From contig NZ_KB890024.1 of the NCBI RefSeq assembly GCF_000372965.1, forward strand, positions 4,862,304 through 4,926,303: 64,000 nt of DNA, given 5' to 3'. The notes beneath the pieces are model-generated. The model searched no databases, was not told the DNA's origin, and worked only from the letters and a program-made list of their open reading frames with translations. Numbering within the stretch: position 1 is the first letter of the stretch; each line of letters opens with the position of its first letter. Positions 26,377 to 35,330 of this stretch are shown one piece after another. A program made the position numbers and the translations under genes. The stretch is from Hoeflea sp. 108 (GTDB lineage: Bacteria > Pseudomonadota > Alphaproteobacteria > Rhizobiales > Rhizobiaceae).

Positions 26377-26868
26377 TTGACCAACATTCTCATCCGACCA
26401 GCCACCGTCGACGATGCACCCCTGCTGATGGCGGGCATAGAGGGCATTGCCGAACATCTCGGCGAAACCGGACAGATGTCCTGCACCGAAGACGACCTCA
26501 GGCGTTTCGGCTTCGGCGACACCAGGGCCTTCGAGGCCGTTATCGCTGAAGCCGACGGCGCCTTTGCCGGCATGTGCCTGTTCTTCCCGATCTTCTCGAC
26601 CTGGTACGGCCGCCCGGGCGTCTTCGTCCAGGATCTGTTCGTCGACATGGGCTTCCGCAGCTTGGGCATCGGCGAAAGCCTGCTGCGCCATGTCGCCCGG
26701 CTGTCGCGCGAGCGCGGCGGCGTCTACATGCGACTGGCGGTGGATGAAGACAATGTCCGCGCCCATGGCTTCTATCTCGGCCTCGGCCTTGTCCATTCGC
26801 ACGACCAGCGATCTTACATCGCCCAGGGGCCGGCTTTCGTCGCCCTGGGCGAGCCAGCAAAGGACTGA
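26377..26868 (+). CDS. GNAT family N-acetyltransferase
   Basis: A 163-residue GNAT acetyltransferase (ILIRPATVDDAPLLMAGI at the start, FVQDLFVDMGFRSLGIGESLLRHVA as the acetyl-CoA binding motif A, VRAHGFYLGLGL near the end). The layout resembles spermidine/diamine acetyltransferases. I chose TTG at 26377, with GGAG five bases upstream, because it puts the protein start at TNILIRP; no ATG is suitably placed. It lies 12 bases before the deacetylase gene, so the pair is probably co-transcribed. Confidence 0.8.
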   Translation: MTNILIRPATVDDAPLLMAGIEGIAEHLGETGQMSCTEDDLRRFGFGDTRAFEAVIAEADGAFAGMCLFFPIFSTWYGRPGVFVQDLFVDMGFRSLGIGESLLRHVARLSRERGGVYMRLAVDEDNVRAHGFYLGLGLVHSHDQRSYIAQGPAFVALGEPAKD

Positions 26869-26880
26869 TCGGGAGCGAGT

Positions 26881-27915
26881 ATGAAGACCTTCTACGCCGA
26901 GGAACAGAAGCGCCACGACCCCAGGAATTTCCTGTCGGCGGGCGCGCTGAAGCCCAATCCGGAAAAGCCCGAGCGCGTCGAACGCCTGCTGTCGGGCGCA
27001 CGCGCCGCGGGCTCGGCAGTGGCAAGGCCCGGCAATTACGGCCTGGGACCCATCGCCGCTGTCCACACTCCCGAATACATCCACTTCCTGGCCCACATAT
27101 ACGAGCGCTGGCAGCACCTGGACGGAGCCTCTCCGGAGGTGATCCCCAACATCCACCCCTTCGCCCGCAACGGCACCTACCCCGCCTCCCCGGTCGGCCA
27201 GGCCGGCTTTCACATGGCCGACACCGCCTGCCCGATCTCGGCCAAGACATTCGACAGCGCCTGCTGGAGTGCTTGGAGCGCCGCGGCCGCGGCAGAAGCG
27301 GTTCTGTCGGGCGAACCGGCCGCTTATGCGCTGTGCCGTCCTCCGGGCCATCACGCGTATACCGACGTCGCCGGCGGATTCTGCTTCTTCAACAATTCGG
27401 CCATCGCCGCGCAGAGGCTCCGCGCCACAGCGGCACGCGTCGCCATCCTCGACGTCGACTTGCACCACGGCAACGGCACGCAAGGCATCTTCTATGCCCG
27501 GCCCGACGTCATGACCGTCTCGGTACATGTCGATCCGATCAGCTTCTATCCGTTCTTCTGGGGCCATGCCGACGAGCGCGGTCAAGGTCCCGGCCTCGGC
27601 TACAACTTTAACCTGCCGCTTGCGCGGAAGTCGGGAGACGCCGAGTTCATCGACGCCCTTGGCCATGGCCTCGCCCGCATCGAGGCCTTCGCGCCCGAAG
27701 CGCTGGTGGTGGCTCTGGGCCTGGATGCCTTCGAAGGCGACCCGTTCGGCGGGCTCGAGGTATCGACACCAGGATTTGCGCGGATTGCCGAAGCCATTGC
27801 CCGTCTTGGCCTGCCCACCGTCATCGTTCAGGAGGGCGGCTACCTCTGCGACGCGCTGGGAGACAATTTGACCGCCTTCCTGACCGGTTTCGGCGGCGCG
27901 CATCGGCTGCGCTGA
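26881..27915 (+). CDS. Histone deacetylase family / acetylpolyamine amidohydrolase
   Basis: A 344-residue zinc deacetylase. The HDAC-fold motifs are PPGHHAY at residues 154-160, DVDLHHGNGTQG at 191-202 with zinc ligands, and ALGLDAFEGDPFGG carrying the third ligand Asp. The length and the N-terminal KPNPEKPERVERLL resemble acetylpolyamine amidohydrolases, which remove acetyl groups from N-acetylputrescine or -spermidine. GGAG precedes the ATG. The adjacent acetyltransferase suggests a linked acetylation cycle, but the substrate is not shown. Confidence 0.88.
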   Translation: MKTFYAEEQKRHDPRNFLSAGALKPNPEKPERVERLLSGARAAGSAVARPGNYGLGPIAAVHTPEYIHFLAHIYERWQHLDGASPEVIPNIHPFARNGTYPASPVGQAGFHMADTACPISAKTFDSACWSAWSAAAAAEAVLSGEPAAYALCRPPGHHAYTDVAGGFCFFNNSAIAAQRLRATAARVAILDVDLHHGNGTQGIFYARPDVMTVSVHVDPISFYPFFWGHADERGQGPGLGYNFNLPLARKSGDAEFIDALGHGLARIEAFAPEALVVALGLDAFEGDPFGGLEVSTPGFARIAEAIARLGLPTVIVQEGGYLCDALGDNLTAFLTGFGGAHRLR

Positions 27916-28017
27916 ACACTTTCAGCCCCAAATGGAAGTTGTGACCGAAATGGAACCAACCGCGCGAGGCCAGCATTTCTTTAGTGGCGAATGAACGCCG
28001 CTACTGGAGTTACTTAC

Positions 28018-28269
28018 ATGCATAACGCACAAGTCGGCTGGATAGCAGCTATCATCATTGGCGGCCTGGCTGGCTGGCTCGCCGAGATGTTCATGAAGAG
28101 CAACACCGGCCTCCTCATGAACATTATTCTTGGCATCGTGGGTGCTGTTGTCGCCAACGCCCTGCTCGGCCTCGTGGGCATCGCGCTCACAGGCTGGATC
28201 GGATACCTGGCCGCCGGCTTCGTCGGCGCATGCATCCTCATCGCAGTCGGACGCGCCATCAGGCGCTAG
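28018..28269 (+). CDS. GlsB/YeaQ/YmgE family (transglycosylase-associated) membrane protein
   Basis: An 83-residue protein with three hydrophobic segments. The GGLAGWLAEMFMKSNTGLLMNIILGIVGAVVANALL pattern is diagnostic of this family, named for general-stress membrane proteins. GGAG lies nine bases upstream of the ATG at 28018; another ATG at 27991 has no site. It faces the HdeD-like gene, which is also of stress type. Confidence 0.85.
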   Translation: MHNAQVGWIAAIIIGGLAGWLAEMFMKSNTGLLMNIILGIVGAVVANALLGLVGIALTGWIGYLAAGFVGACILIAVGRAIRR

Positions 28270-28310
28270 CCCCGATCGCCCGGTCCGGCTGCTCGTCCTC
28301 CCGCAATACC

Positions 28311-28336
28311 CTGGCAGGCTCAAACAGAGCCTGCCC
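28311..28336. terminator. Hairpin at the end of the HdeD-like gene
   Basis: A perfect 9-bp stem, GGCAGGCTC (28313-28321) with GAGCCTGCC (28327-28335), and a 5-base loop, between two convergent genes. The HdeD-like stop codon lies inside it. There is no T run, so factor-independent termination is uncertain. Confidence 0.45.
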
Positions 28337-28874
28337 GCGTGCGCCAGGCGCGGTAGAACAGCAGAAGCGCATAGGCGAGCATCAGCACCATGGCGATGCG
28401 CATCAGCGTTGCAGCGCTCGTCAGCGGCACGAACATCAGCGCCAGCCCGAACACGGCATAGACGGCGCCACCGACCAGCGTCGGCCACAGCCGCGTCTGA
28501 CGTTCCCCATCGAGAAAGCTCGAAGCCATCTCGAACAGCCCGACAAGCAGCGCCAGAAGACCGACCATGCCGATCAGGAACGACAGCGTGAACACGCTGA
28601 CGAGCAGGCCGCTGGCGAGCACGATCACGCCGGCGAGGATCGACAGGAGATTGCGGATGAGCGCCACCCAATGGCCGGTCGTCCGGGCGGCCGAACGGTC
28701 GATGGTCACCAGTCCGAGCACGCCGTCGACCAGAAGCAGGCCGCCGCCGACCAGCACCAGCAATTGCACCGCCTGCGTCGGATAGAAGAACGCGACCAAT
28801 GCCGCGGCTGCGATCAAGACCCCACGCAACGCCGTCAGCGTCGCTTCGAAACGCTTGCTCTTAGTCTCGGCCAT
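28320..28874 (-). CDS. HdeD family acid-resistance membrane protein (DUF308)
   Basis: A 184-residue protein with six hydrophobic segments arranged as paired DUF308 repeats (RGVLIAAAALVAFFYPTQAVQLLVLVGGGLLLVDG and the later SILAGVIVLASGLLVSVFTLSFLIGMVGLLALLVG). HdeD-type proteins help enteric bacteria survive acid stress; the role here is inferred only from family. GGGAG precedes the ATG at 28874. Confidence 0.8.
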   Translation of the reverse strand: MAETKSKRFEATLTALRGVLIAAAALVAFFYPTQAVQLLVLVGGGLLLVDGVLGLVTIDRSAARTTGHWVALIRNLLSILAGVIVLASGLLVSVFTLSFLIGMVGLLALLVGLFEMASSFLDGERQTRLWPTLVGGAVYAVFGLALMFVPLTSAATLMRIAMVLMLAYALLLFYRAWRTRAGSV

Positions 28875-29131
28875 GCCCAGCTCCCTTGACCATGCGACAC
28901 GCATTTGTCGATGAAAAGCGCAGGCAGCGCAACCGCTGCGATCAGGTCGAAGACGCATCGGCAGCCGGTGGCGGCAAGCTCCGCCGGATGGTGCAGCCTG
29001 GTGAAACCGACAGGCCAGCTTTGCGATAACTTGCCGGAAGCAGTTCTACATTAGGGATTTCTTTCACTTTTACAGCAGACACTCGCCTCAAGGCTGGCCG
29101 GCAAGCATTGTCCGGCGGTGGGGGCGTGGCA

Positions 29132-31240
29132 ATGTTTAAGGTCATTTCCTGTCTTGCTTACGATCACGACTATTCGTTCGTGGTCATAGCAGCGATCGTC
29201 TGTGTCGCGGGGGCGGCCATGACCATGCGGCTCTTCGAGCGCGCAGTCAGGATCTCGGCACAGTCTCGTCCCGGCTGGATCGTACTCTCGGGCATTGCCT
29301 GCGGCGCGGCCATCTGGACCACTCATTTCGTCGCCATGCTCGGCTACAGGCTGCCGTTCGACCATGCCTTCAATCCGGCCCTGACCATCGCGTCCCTGCT
29401 GATCGCCATCTTCTTCACCGCCGCCGGATTGCATCTGGCCGCGACCCGGCCGCGCGGGCTGGCGGCCGAAGTCGGCGGCGCCGTCATTGGCGCCGGCATC
29501 GTCGCCATGCATTTCACCGGCATGCGGGGCTTCGAGATCGCCGGCAGGATCGAATGGGACATGGCGCTGGTCGAGGCGTCGATTCTCTTCGCCTTGGCCT
29601 TCGGGGCCCTGGCCATGCATCTGGCCTCCCGCCGCAGCGTGCGCCACTACAAGCCGCTCTCCGTGCTGGCACTGGTGCTGGCCATCTGCGCCATGCACTT
29701 CACCGCCATGGGTGCGGCAACCGTCGTGCCCGATCCGTCCATTCCGGTTCCGACGAAGGTCTTCTCCAGCGAATTCCTCGCCGTGCTGGTACTCGCCACC
29801 ATGGCAGTCATCACCGGCTTGACGCTCTACGTCATGGACGCACGGTCGCAGCGCGAACTGGTCGACAGCTTCCGCCACGCCGCCCAGCATGATCCGCTGA
29901 CCGGTCTGCCCAACCGCGCCTTCCTCTCCGACAAGCTGCCGGCCATGCTCAAGCGCAGCGAGGCGCGCGGTAACAAGGCCGCCGTAATCGTCGTCGATCT
30001 CGACCGCTTCAAGGAAATCAACGACGTCCACGGCCACAACGCCGGCGACCTGCTGCTCCAGACGGTCTCCAGCCGGCTGAAAAGCCTGACCGGCGCAGGT
30101 GAGCTGGTTGCCCGCGTCGGTGGCGACGAGTTCGTCGCCGTCAAGCAGGACATCACCTCGACCGAGGAGATCGACAGCTTCGTGCGCAAGCTGATCGACA
30201 GCGTGCTCGATCCGATCCAGAACAAGGCCAAGACGCTGTCGGTCGGCGCCAGCGTCGGCGTCAGCGTCTATCCTGACCACGCCGCCGACAGCGACGATCT
30301 CATCGGCGCTGCCGACCTTGCCATGTACCGCGCCAAGCGCTCGATAACCGACAAGGTCTGCTATTACGACCGCTCGATGGACGAAGGCCGGCGCGAGCGC
30401 AGCGCGCTTGCCATCGAGCTCCGCCACGCGCTGGAGCGCGACGAATTCGAGCTCTATTACCAGCCCCAGCATGACGTGATGTCGGGCGAGATCAGCGCCT
30501 ATGAGGCGCTGCTGCGCTGGCATCACCGCGAGCGCGGCATCGTCGAGCCGGAAGTGTTCATTCCAATCGCCGAGGAGAACGGGTTGATCATCCCGATAGG
30601 CGAATGGGTGCTCAAGACCGCCTGCGCCGAGGTGTCCCGCTGGCGCAAGCCCTACAAGATCTGCGTCAACATCGCCTCGGCCCAGCTGACGCAATCCGAC
30701 CTGCCGCGGCTCGTCCACGAGACACTTCTGTCCACCGGCCTCGCCCCGTCGCGGCTGGAGCTCGAGATCACCGAAGCCAGCATCATCGACGACCGCGACC
30801 GTGCGCTGCATGTCGTGCGTCAGCTGAAGTCGCTTGGCGTCTCGATCGCCATGGATGACTACGGCGTCGGCTATTCGTCACTGTCGACGCTGCAAATATT
30901 CCCCTTCGGCAGGGTCAAGATCGACCGCTCCTTCGTCGAGGACGTGGCCAACGACACGGCGTCGGCCGCCATCGTCCGCGCCACCATCCTGCTCGCCAAC
31001 GACCTCAACATCCCAGTGCTGGCCGAGGGCGTGGAAAAGCAGGAGAATTTCGAGTTCCTGCGCAACGAAGGCTGCGCCGAGGTCCAGGGCTTCCTCTTCG
31101 GCCGGCCGCAGCCGCTGTCGGAGATAGCAAACCTCGTCGGCCGCAGCGAAATCCGCCCCGCAGAGGCTTCACGGCCGGTGCAGGGTCCGCGCAGCGTGGA
31201 GCCTGCCGGCCTGAAGCTCGGACGCCAGGGCGTGGCCTGA
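29132..31240 (+). CDS. MHYT-GGDEF-EAL cyclic-di-GMP signalling protein
   Basis: A 702-residue membrane protein. The N-terminal seven-helix MHYT sensor shows THFVAM, MHFTGM and MHFTAM motifs, thought to bind copper and sense oxygen, CO or NO. A GGDEF domain follows with an intact RVGGDEF at about residue 330, but no RxxD inhibitory site before it. The EAL domain has EALLRW at about residue 458, and EITE, DDYGVGYSSL, KIDRSF and AEGVE are present, so both synthesis and breakdown of c-di-GMP look possible. The ATG at 29132 with GGTGGGGG upstream is chosen over a TTG at 29108. Confidence 0.93.
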   Translation: MFKVISCLAYDHDYSFVVIAAIVCVAGAAMTMRLFERAVRISAQSRPGWIVLSGIACGAAIWTTHFVAMLGYRLPFDHAFNPALTIASLLIAIFFTAAGLHLAATRPRGLAAEVGGAVIGAGIVAMHFTGMRGFEIAGRIEWDMALVEASILFALAFGALAMHLASRRSVRHYKPLSVLALVLAICAMHFTAMGAATVVPDPSIPVPTKVFSSEFLAVLVLATMAVITGLTLYVMDARSQRELVDSFRHAAQHDPLTGLPNRAFLSDKLPAMLKRSEARGNKAAVIVVDLDRFKEINDVHGHNAGDLLLQTVSSRLKSLTGAGELVARVGGDEFVAVKQDITSTEEIDSFVRKLIDSVLDPIQNKAKTLSVGASVGVSVYPDHAADSDDLIGAADLAMYRAKRSITDKVCYYDRSMDEGRRERSALAIELRHALERDEFELYYQPQHDVMSGEISAYEALLRWHHRERGIVEPEVFIPIAEENGLIIPIGEWVLKTACAEVSRWRKPYKICVNIASAQLTQSDLPRLVHETLLSTGLAPSRLELEITEASIIDDRDRALHVVRQLKSLGVSIAMDDYGVGYSSLSTLQIFPFGRVKIDRSFVEDVANDTASAAIVRATILLANDLNIPVLAEGVEKQENFEFLRNEGCAEVQGFLFGRPQPLSEIANLVGRSEIRPAEASRPVQGPRSVEPAGLKLGRQGVA

Positions 31241-31250
31241 GGCCAATCAG

Positions 31251-32117
31251 CTATCTGGCGTGCGGTCGTGGCGTGTAGCCGTCGCTCTCGATGATGGGCA
31301 GATGGGTCCAGCCTGCCTCATCAGGCAGGCGCGACCAGGCACCCGCCGCGAGCACACCACCGTCGACATGGATGGTCGTGCCCGACACCCAGCCTGAAAG
31401 CGTATCCGACGCCAGGAACAGGGCCGCACCGGCAGAATCCGCCCCTTCGCCGAAGCGGCCGATGGGGAACCAGCGCTTGAGATAGTCGCGGTTCTCAGCC
31501 GGCACGCGCGGCGTCGCCACGATCTGCGCCGAATTGGTGGTCTCGGGCGCAATGGCGTTGACACGGATGCCATGCTGGCCGAGCTCGACGGCAAGGCTCT
31601 GGGTAAAGCCTGTTATCGCTGCCTTGAAGGCCGAATAGACGACAGTCAGCGGAATGCCGCGGAAGGCTTCGATGGTCGAGACATTGATGATGCTGCCGCC
31701 GGCACCGCCGGCCCGCATCAGCGGAATCGCCGCCTTGCTCATGTGGAACATATGCAGGAGGTTGATGCCGTAGAGCGCGTTCCACTCGTCTTCGGTCGAC
31801 TGCTCGAACGGCTTCTTGAAGCCGAGATAGTCGCCGACATTGTTGACCAGCACGTCGAGCTTGCCGAAACGGATCTTCACCGCCTCGATCACATCAGCCA
31901 CGTCAGCGGCCTTGCGCACGTCGGCCTCGACGACGAGATGGGCGTCGCCCAAGGCGACGCGCGCGGTTTCCACCCGCGCCGGATCGACCTCGGCAACCAC
32001 GACCTTCATCCCGGCGCGCGCGTAAAGCTCGGCCGTGGCGAGGCCGATGCCGGCGCCGCCACCTGAAATCAGCGCCACCTTGCCGGTTAGCCCGAGAATG
32101 GAGAGTTCCTCCGACAT
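31251..32117 (-). CDS. SDR family oxidoreductase
   Basis: A 288-residue classical SDR: GGGAGIGLA nucleotide motif, NNVG, catalytic Ser in INVSTIEAF and YSAFK as the Tyr/Lys pair. The C-terminal part is longer than usual (about 30 residues after the IHVDGG end). GGAGGA precedes the ATG at 32117. It is third in a leftward group with the epimerase-like gene at 33604 and the NTF2-like gene at 32671. A shared catabolic task on an unknown hydrophobic or aromatic substrate is an inference. Confidence 0.85.
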   Translation of the reverse strand: MSEELSILGLTGKVALISGGGAGIGLATAELYARAGMKVVVAEVDPARVETARVALGDAHLVVEADVRKAADVADVIEAVKIRFGKLDVLVNNVGDYLGFKKPFEQSTEDEWNALYGINLLHMFHMSKAAIPLMRAGGAGGSIINVSTIEAFRGIPLTVVYSAFKAAITGFTQSLAVELGQHGIRVNAIAPETTNSAQIVATPRVPAENRDYLKRWFPIGRFGEGADSAGAALFLASDTLSGWVSGTTIHVDGGVLAAGAWSRLPDEAGWTHLPIIESDGYTPRPHAR

Positions 32118-32227
32118 GCTGTCCTCCGCAGTCTGTATTTTTTCCCCGGCGCGATCCGGATTCAGGTCCGTGAGCACCGGAAACGCAGAAGGCCGCCATT
32201 TGCAGGCCGGCCTCACCTGAATCCGCG

Positions 32228-32671
32228 CTAGTTCGGCGTTTCCTGCGCCTCGCAGGTATGGGTGCCCAGGACCACCAGTTCGCGGCGCGCCAGGCGCCAG
32301 CCATTGGAGGTACGGGCGAAACGGTCCAGGTAGCGGATGGTCATCTCGTAGCAGAGATAGCGGCCGGCCGGATCGCGGAAGTAGTGGCGGGCGATGCAGT
32401 AGGTTTCGCCCTCCGCGCCGCCCTCGACCGGGCTCAGCATCTGGTTGAGCACGGCATGGAAGGTCTTGAGATACCGCTGCTTGAGCATCCCGGGGATGCC
32501 GCGGATCTGCTCCAGCCCCTCGAACGTACCGCGCGGCGACACGATCACGCCTCCAGGCACGAACTGCGCGGCGAGCAGGTCGCCGTCGCCGCTGTCCACT
32601 GCAAAGGCGTAACGTTCGGACACGCTCCGAAGCGCGACCGACATCAGCAATGCCGCCTGGTCGTCTGCCAT
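32228..32671 (-). CDS. SnoaL/NTF2-like fold protein
   Basis: A 147-residue protein with the SnoaL-type NTF2 pattern: an N-terminal helix RYAFAVDSGDGDLLAAQFVPGGV, the strand pair with FHAVLNQMLSP and EGETYCIARHYF, and the end YLDRFARTSNGWRLARRELV. Members act as small isomerases, hydratases or accessory subunits in aromatic or steroid breakdown. AGGAGAGG precedes the ATG. It sits between two dehydrogenase genes of the same operon. Confidence 0.8.
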   Translation of the reverse strand: MADDQAALLMSVALRSVSERYAFAVDSGDGDLLAAQFVPGGVIVSPRGTFEGLEQIRGIPGMLKQRYLKTFHAVLNQMLSPVEGGAEGETYCIARHYFRDPAGRYLCYEMTIRYLDRFARTSNGWRLARRELVVLGTHTCEAQETPN

Positions 32672-32698
32672 GTTTTCCTCTCCTTACACTGCGCCGAC

Positions 32699-33604
32699 CT
32701 ACTGGCCGGACACCTGGGTGAAGACCTCACGCAGCGCCCGCTGCACGTCGTTGCGGCGATAGCCGAGCAGCTTGGTCTCCTCGGGATCCGGCTCGTAGGC
32801 GAGGATATTGCCACGGCCTGGCACGATGAACATATCAGGCAGCAGCGGATGTTCTTCGTTGCGCTCCTCGACACGGTGCGGATTGCCCACCGCGTCGAAC
32901 AGCGACTGGAAATACTGCTGGAAGGTCAGGTTCTCGTCGCCGACCAGATAGGCCTTGCCGCTCTCGGCGCGCTGGAACGCGCCCCAGATGGCTTCGGCCA
33001 GCGACTGCACCGACATGTAGTTGGTGCCGCCAGGCGGCGCAAAGATCGGCATCTGCGTCTCGCCGCGCGCATAGGCCATCAGTGTCTCGTAGCGCTTGGT
33101 CGGCAAGCCCTTCACGTAGCCCACGATCGACGGCGGGTTGAGCGTCGAGACGTTGAACTCGTCGGTCGCAAGCGACCGCACGCCCTCGTCGGCCAGGCTG
33201 CGGCCGCGCACATAGGCATTGGTTTGAACGAGGTCGGGCATGACCTGGTGGTAATAGCTGCCGATATGGACGACGCGGCGCACGCCGGCCTTGCGCGCCA
33301 GCTCGACGAAGGTCGGCACGCCCTCGATCTGCATCTTGGTCCAGAATTCGTTCTCGTCGACGCCCTTGGGCAGGTGGCGGATGTCGTTGCCGGCGGCAAA
33401 CAGGATACCGTCGAAGGGCGCGAGGTCGGCGGCCGAGAAGTCACCCTTGGTGTAGTCGCCATAGATCGTCGGATAGGCGGCCATCGGCGTCGATTCGGGC
33501 GCCGGCTTACGCGCCGCCAGAACTACCTCGTTGCCCTGGGCCTTGAGATAGTTGGCGGTGTGGCCGCCGATCATGCCCGTTCCGCCAATGATAAGGATTT
33601 TCAT
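32699..33604 (-). CDS. NAD-dependent epimerase/dehydratase family protein
   Basis: A 301-residue extended SDR. GGTGMIGGH at the N-terminus binds the dinucleotide; the YYHQ region and later YMSVQSLAEAIWGAF follow the fold. The catalytic tyrosine region is GSYYHQV, which lacks the usual YxxxK, so the reaction may differ from sugar epimerases. GGGAG lies before the ATG at 33604. It is the first gene of the leftward SDR/NTF2-like group; the next gene starts 27 bases after its stop. Confidence 0.8.
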   Translation of the reverse strand: MKILIIGGTGMIGGHTANYLKAQGNEVVLAARKPAPESTPMAAYPTIYGDYTKGDFSAADLAPFDGILFAAGNDIRHLPKGVDENEFWTKMQIEGVPTFVELARKAGVRRVVHIGSYYHQVMPDLVQTNAYVRGRSLADEGVRSLATDEFNVSTLNPPSIVGYVKGLPTKRYETLMAYARGETQMPIFAPPGGTNYMSVQSLAEAIWGAFQRAESGKAYLVGDENLTFQQYFQSLFDAVGNPHRVEERNEEHPLLPDMFIVPGRGNILAYEPDPEETKLLGYRRNDVQRALREVFTQVSGQ

Positions 33605-33679
33605 GCGCGCACTCCCGGGCATTTGCAAAAGATGCCCGGACGATAGGCGGCGCTACAGGTGCGACATCGTCCGTATCGA

Positions 33680-35326
33680 CTACCAGCCGGTACCAGGCCG
33701 AATGGCAACCTCCCCCTCCAGCGTCACCGCTTGCCCTTCCGCAATGTCGACATCGATGGCAACAGCCCAGGTGCCCGCTGCCGGCAGGTCGAGCCTGTCG
33801 ATCCGCCAGGTGCCGTCGCCGGGTTTGTAGCCCTTCGCCTTGATCTCGGCGGAGCCGGGCTGGCTCAGCCGCAACTCCACGTTCCGCGCATCGAGCGGAC
33901 CGAAGTCACCGGTCATGATGACGATGGAAGCGCTCGTGCTGCCTGCATGGCCGGGGCTGATGGCGAGATCGGCCATGGCTTCCGCAGTATGAATGTGGAT
34001 CGCGGCCGGTTCGGCCGCCTCGATGGCCAGCACGCGTGGCGGCGGCGTAAAGCGGAAGCCGGCGACAACGCCGAGGATCGCCACCATCAGCAGCGTCTCC
34101 AGGACGATGCTGCGCACCAGCCAGCGCTGCGCTGCGGCCTGTTCGGCCAGTACGGGTTTGGTCAGGCGCCAGCGATTGATGCCGGCGAGCGCAAGCAAGG
34201 CTGCGGCCAGCGCGAGCTTTGCCAACAGAAGCAGCCCGTAGCTGGTGCGCCAGAGCGCGGCGGGCGCTTCGACCTGGATGACCGACAGCACGAGGCCGGC
34301 TGCCAGCAGCGCCACCACGACATAGGGAACTGATACAGAGAACCGCCGCAAGGCGGCCTTTGCGCTTTCACCACCTTCGCGCCAGGCGAAGGCCAGCGGC
34401 AACAGCGCCCCGGCCCAGAAGGCGATGCTGGTACCATGGACAAACACCATCGGCCGGGTCAGCCATTGTGGTGCGGCAGCACTGGCATGGCCACTGGCGG
34501 CCAGGGCGACGCCAACGCCGACAAGGCCGGCAAGCGATATCAAGCGCGCCAGCTTGGCCTCCACCGCAAGCGCCAGCAGCGCCAGGGCCAACGCCATGAA
34601 GGCAATGGCCACCGTGAAGCTGTAGCTGGTCGCCCCAGCCGTTTCCCAAGCCAGGGCGCTGCCGAACATCGACAGCGGCGCGCCCAGCGCGTCGAGCCCC
34701 TGCAGGCCGAAGGAGACAGGAGCCGCAGCGAGGCCGAGCACCAGAAACGCACCAATGGGCCCGACACCGAAATGTTTGCCCGGCGCGAGCCAGGCGAGCG
34801 CGAAAGCGCCGCCGACGCCAAAGAACAGGCCGAGATAAAGCACCAGCCTGGCGCACCAGATAGCGAGGCGGAGCGAATTGTCGTTCAGCTCCAGCGCCAG
34901 AGGCGGCGTGACACTCGGGCTGCCGAGCGAAAAGGACAAAACACCGGCAACAGGGTGTCCATCGGCGGACACGACGCGCCAGGACAGGAGATAGGTGCCT
35001 TCAGCCTTCGACGCCGGCCAGGCAATCGCCAGGTCTGCGCCGGCAAGCCTTGCCGTCAGCCGTGTCGAGCTGCCATCGGGAGACTGCAGGTTGACGACGA
35101 GCGGCGTCACTGTCTCGCTGAACCCGAGCACGATCTCGGCAGGTGCCGTCTGCACCACCGCACCTTCGACCGGCGTCGAACGCAACAGCGAAGCGTGGGC
35201 GCTCGCTGTCCCAGTCGCACCGAAAAGGGTGGCGGCCGCTACGAAAAGGCCGAAAATCAGGCCAAGCAGGCGCGCGCCGTCGCCGGCAAAGCCGCCCCCG
35301 GTCAGGGAAGGAAAGCGCGCGCCCAT
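33680..35326 (-). CDS. CopC-CopD fusion copper protein
   Basis: A 548-residue protein. After a signal sequence (GLIFGLFVAAATLFGATGTASA) comes a CopC-type domain starting HASLLRSTPVEGAVV, with the N-terminal histidine as copper ligand and the second site in VVSADGHPVAG. An eight-helix CopD membrane domain follows, and then a C-terminal YtkA-like beta domain (about 90 residues). It starts four bases after the stop of the PCu(A)C gene, so the two are co-translated. Copper delivery or uptake for cuproenzymes is inferred. Confidence 0.88.
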   Translation of the reverse strand: MGARFPSLTGGGFAGDGARLLGLIFGLFVAAATLFGATGTASAHASLLRSTPVEGAVVQTAPAEIVLGFSETVTPLVVNLQSPDGSSTRLTARLAGADLAIAWPASKAEGTYLLSWRVVSADGHPVAGVLSFSLGSPSVTPPLALELNDNSLRLAIWCARLVLYLGLFFGVGGAFALAWLAPGKHFGVGPIGAFLVLGLAAAPVSFGLQGLDALGAPLSMFGSALAWETAGATSYSFTVAIAFMALALALLALAVEAKLARLISLAGLVGVGVALAASGHASAAAPQWLTRPMVFVHGTSIAFWAGALLPLAFAWREGGESAKAALRRFSVSVPYVVVALLAAGLVLSVIQVEAPAALWRTSYGLLLLAKLALAAALLALAGINRWRLTKPVLAEQAAAQRWLVRSIVLETLLMVAILGVVAGFRFTPPPRVLAIEAAEPAAIHIHTAEAMADLAISPGHAGSTSASIVIMTGDFGPLDARNVELRLSQPGSAEIKAKGYKPGDGTWRIDRLDLPAAGTWAVAIDVDIAEGQAVTLEGEVAIRPGTGW

Positions 35327-35330
35327 AATG

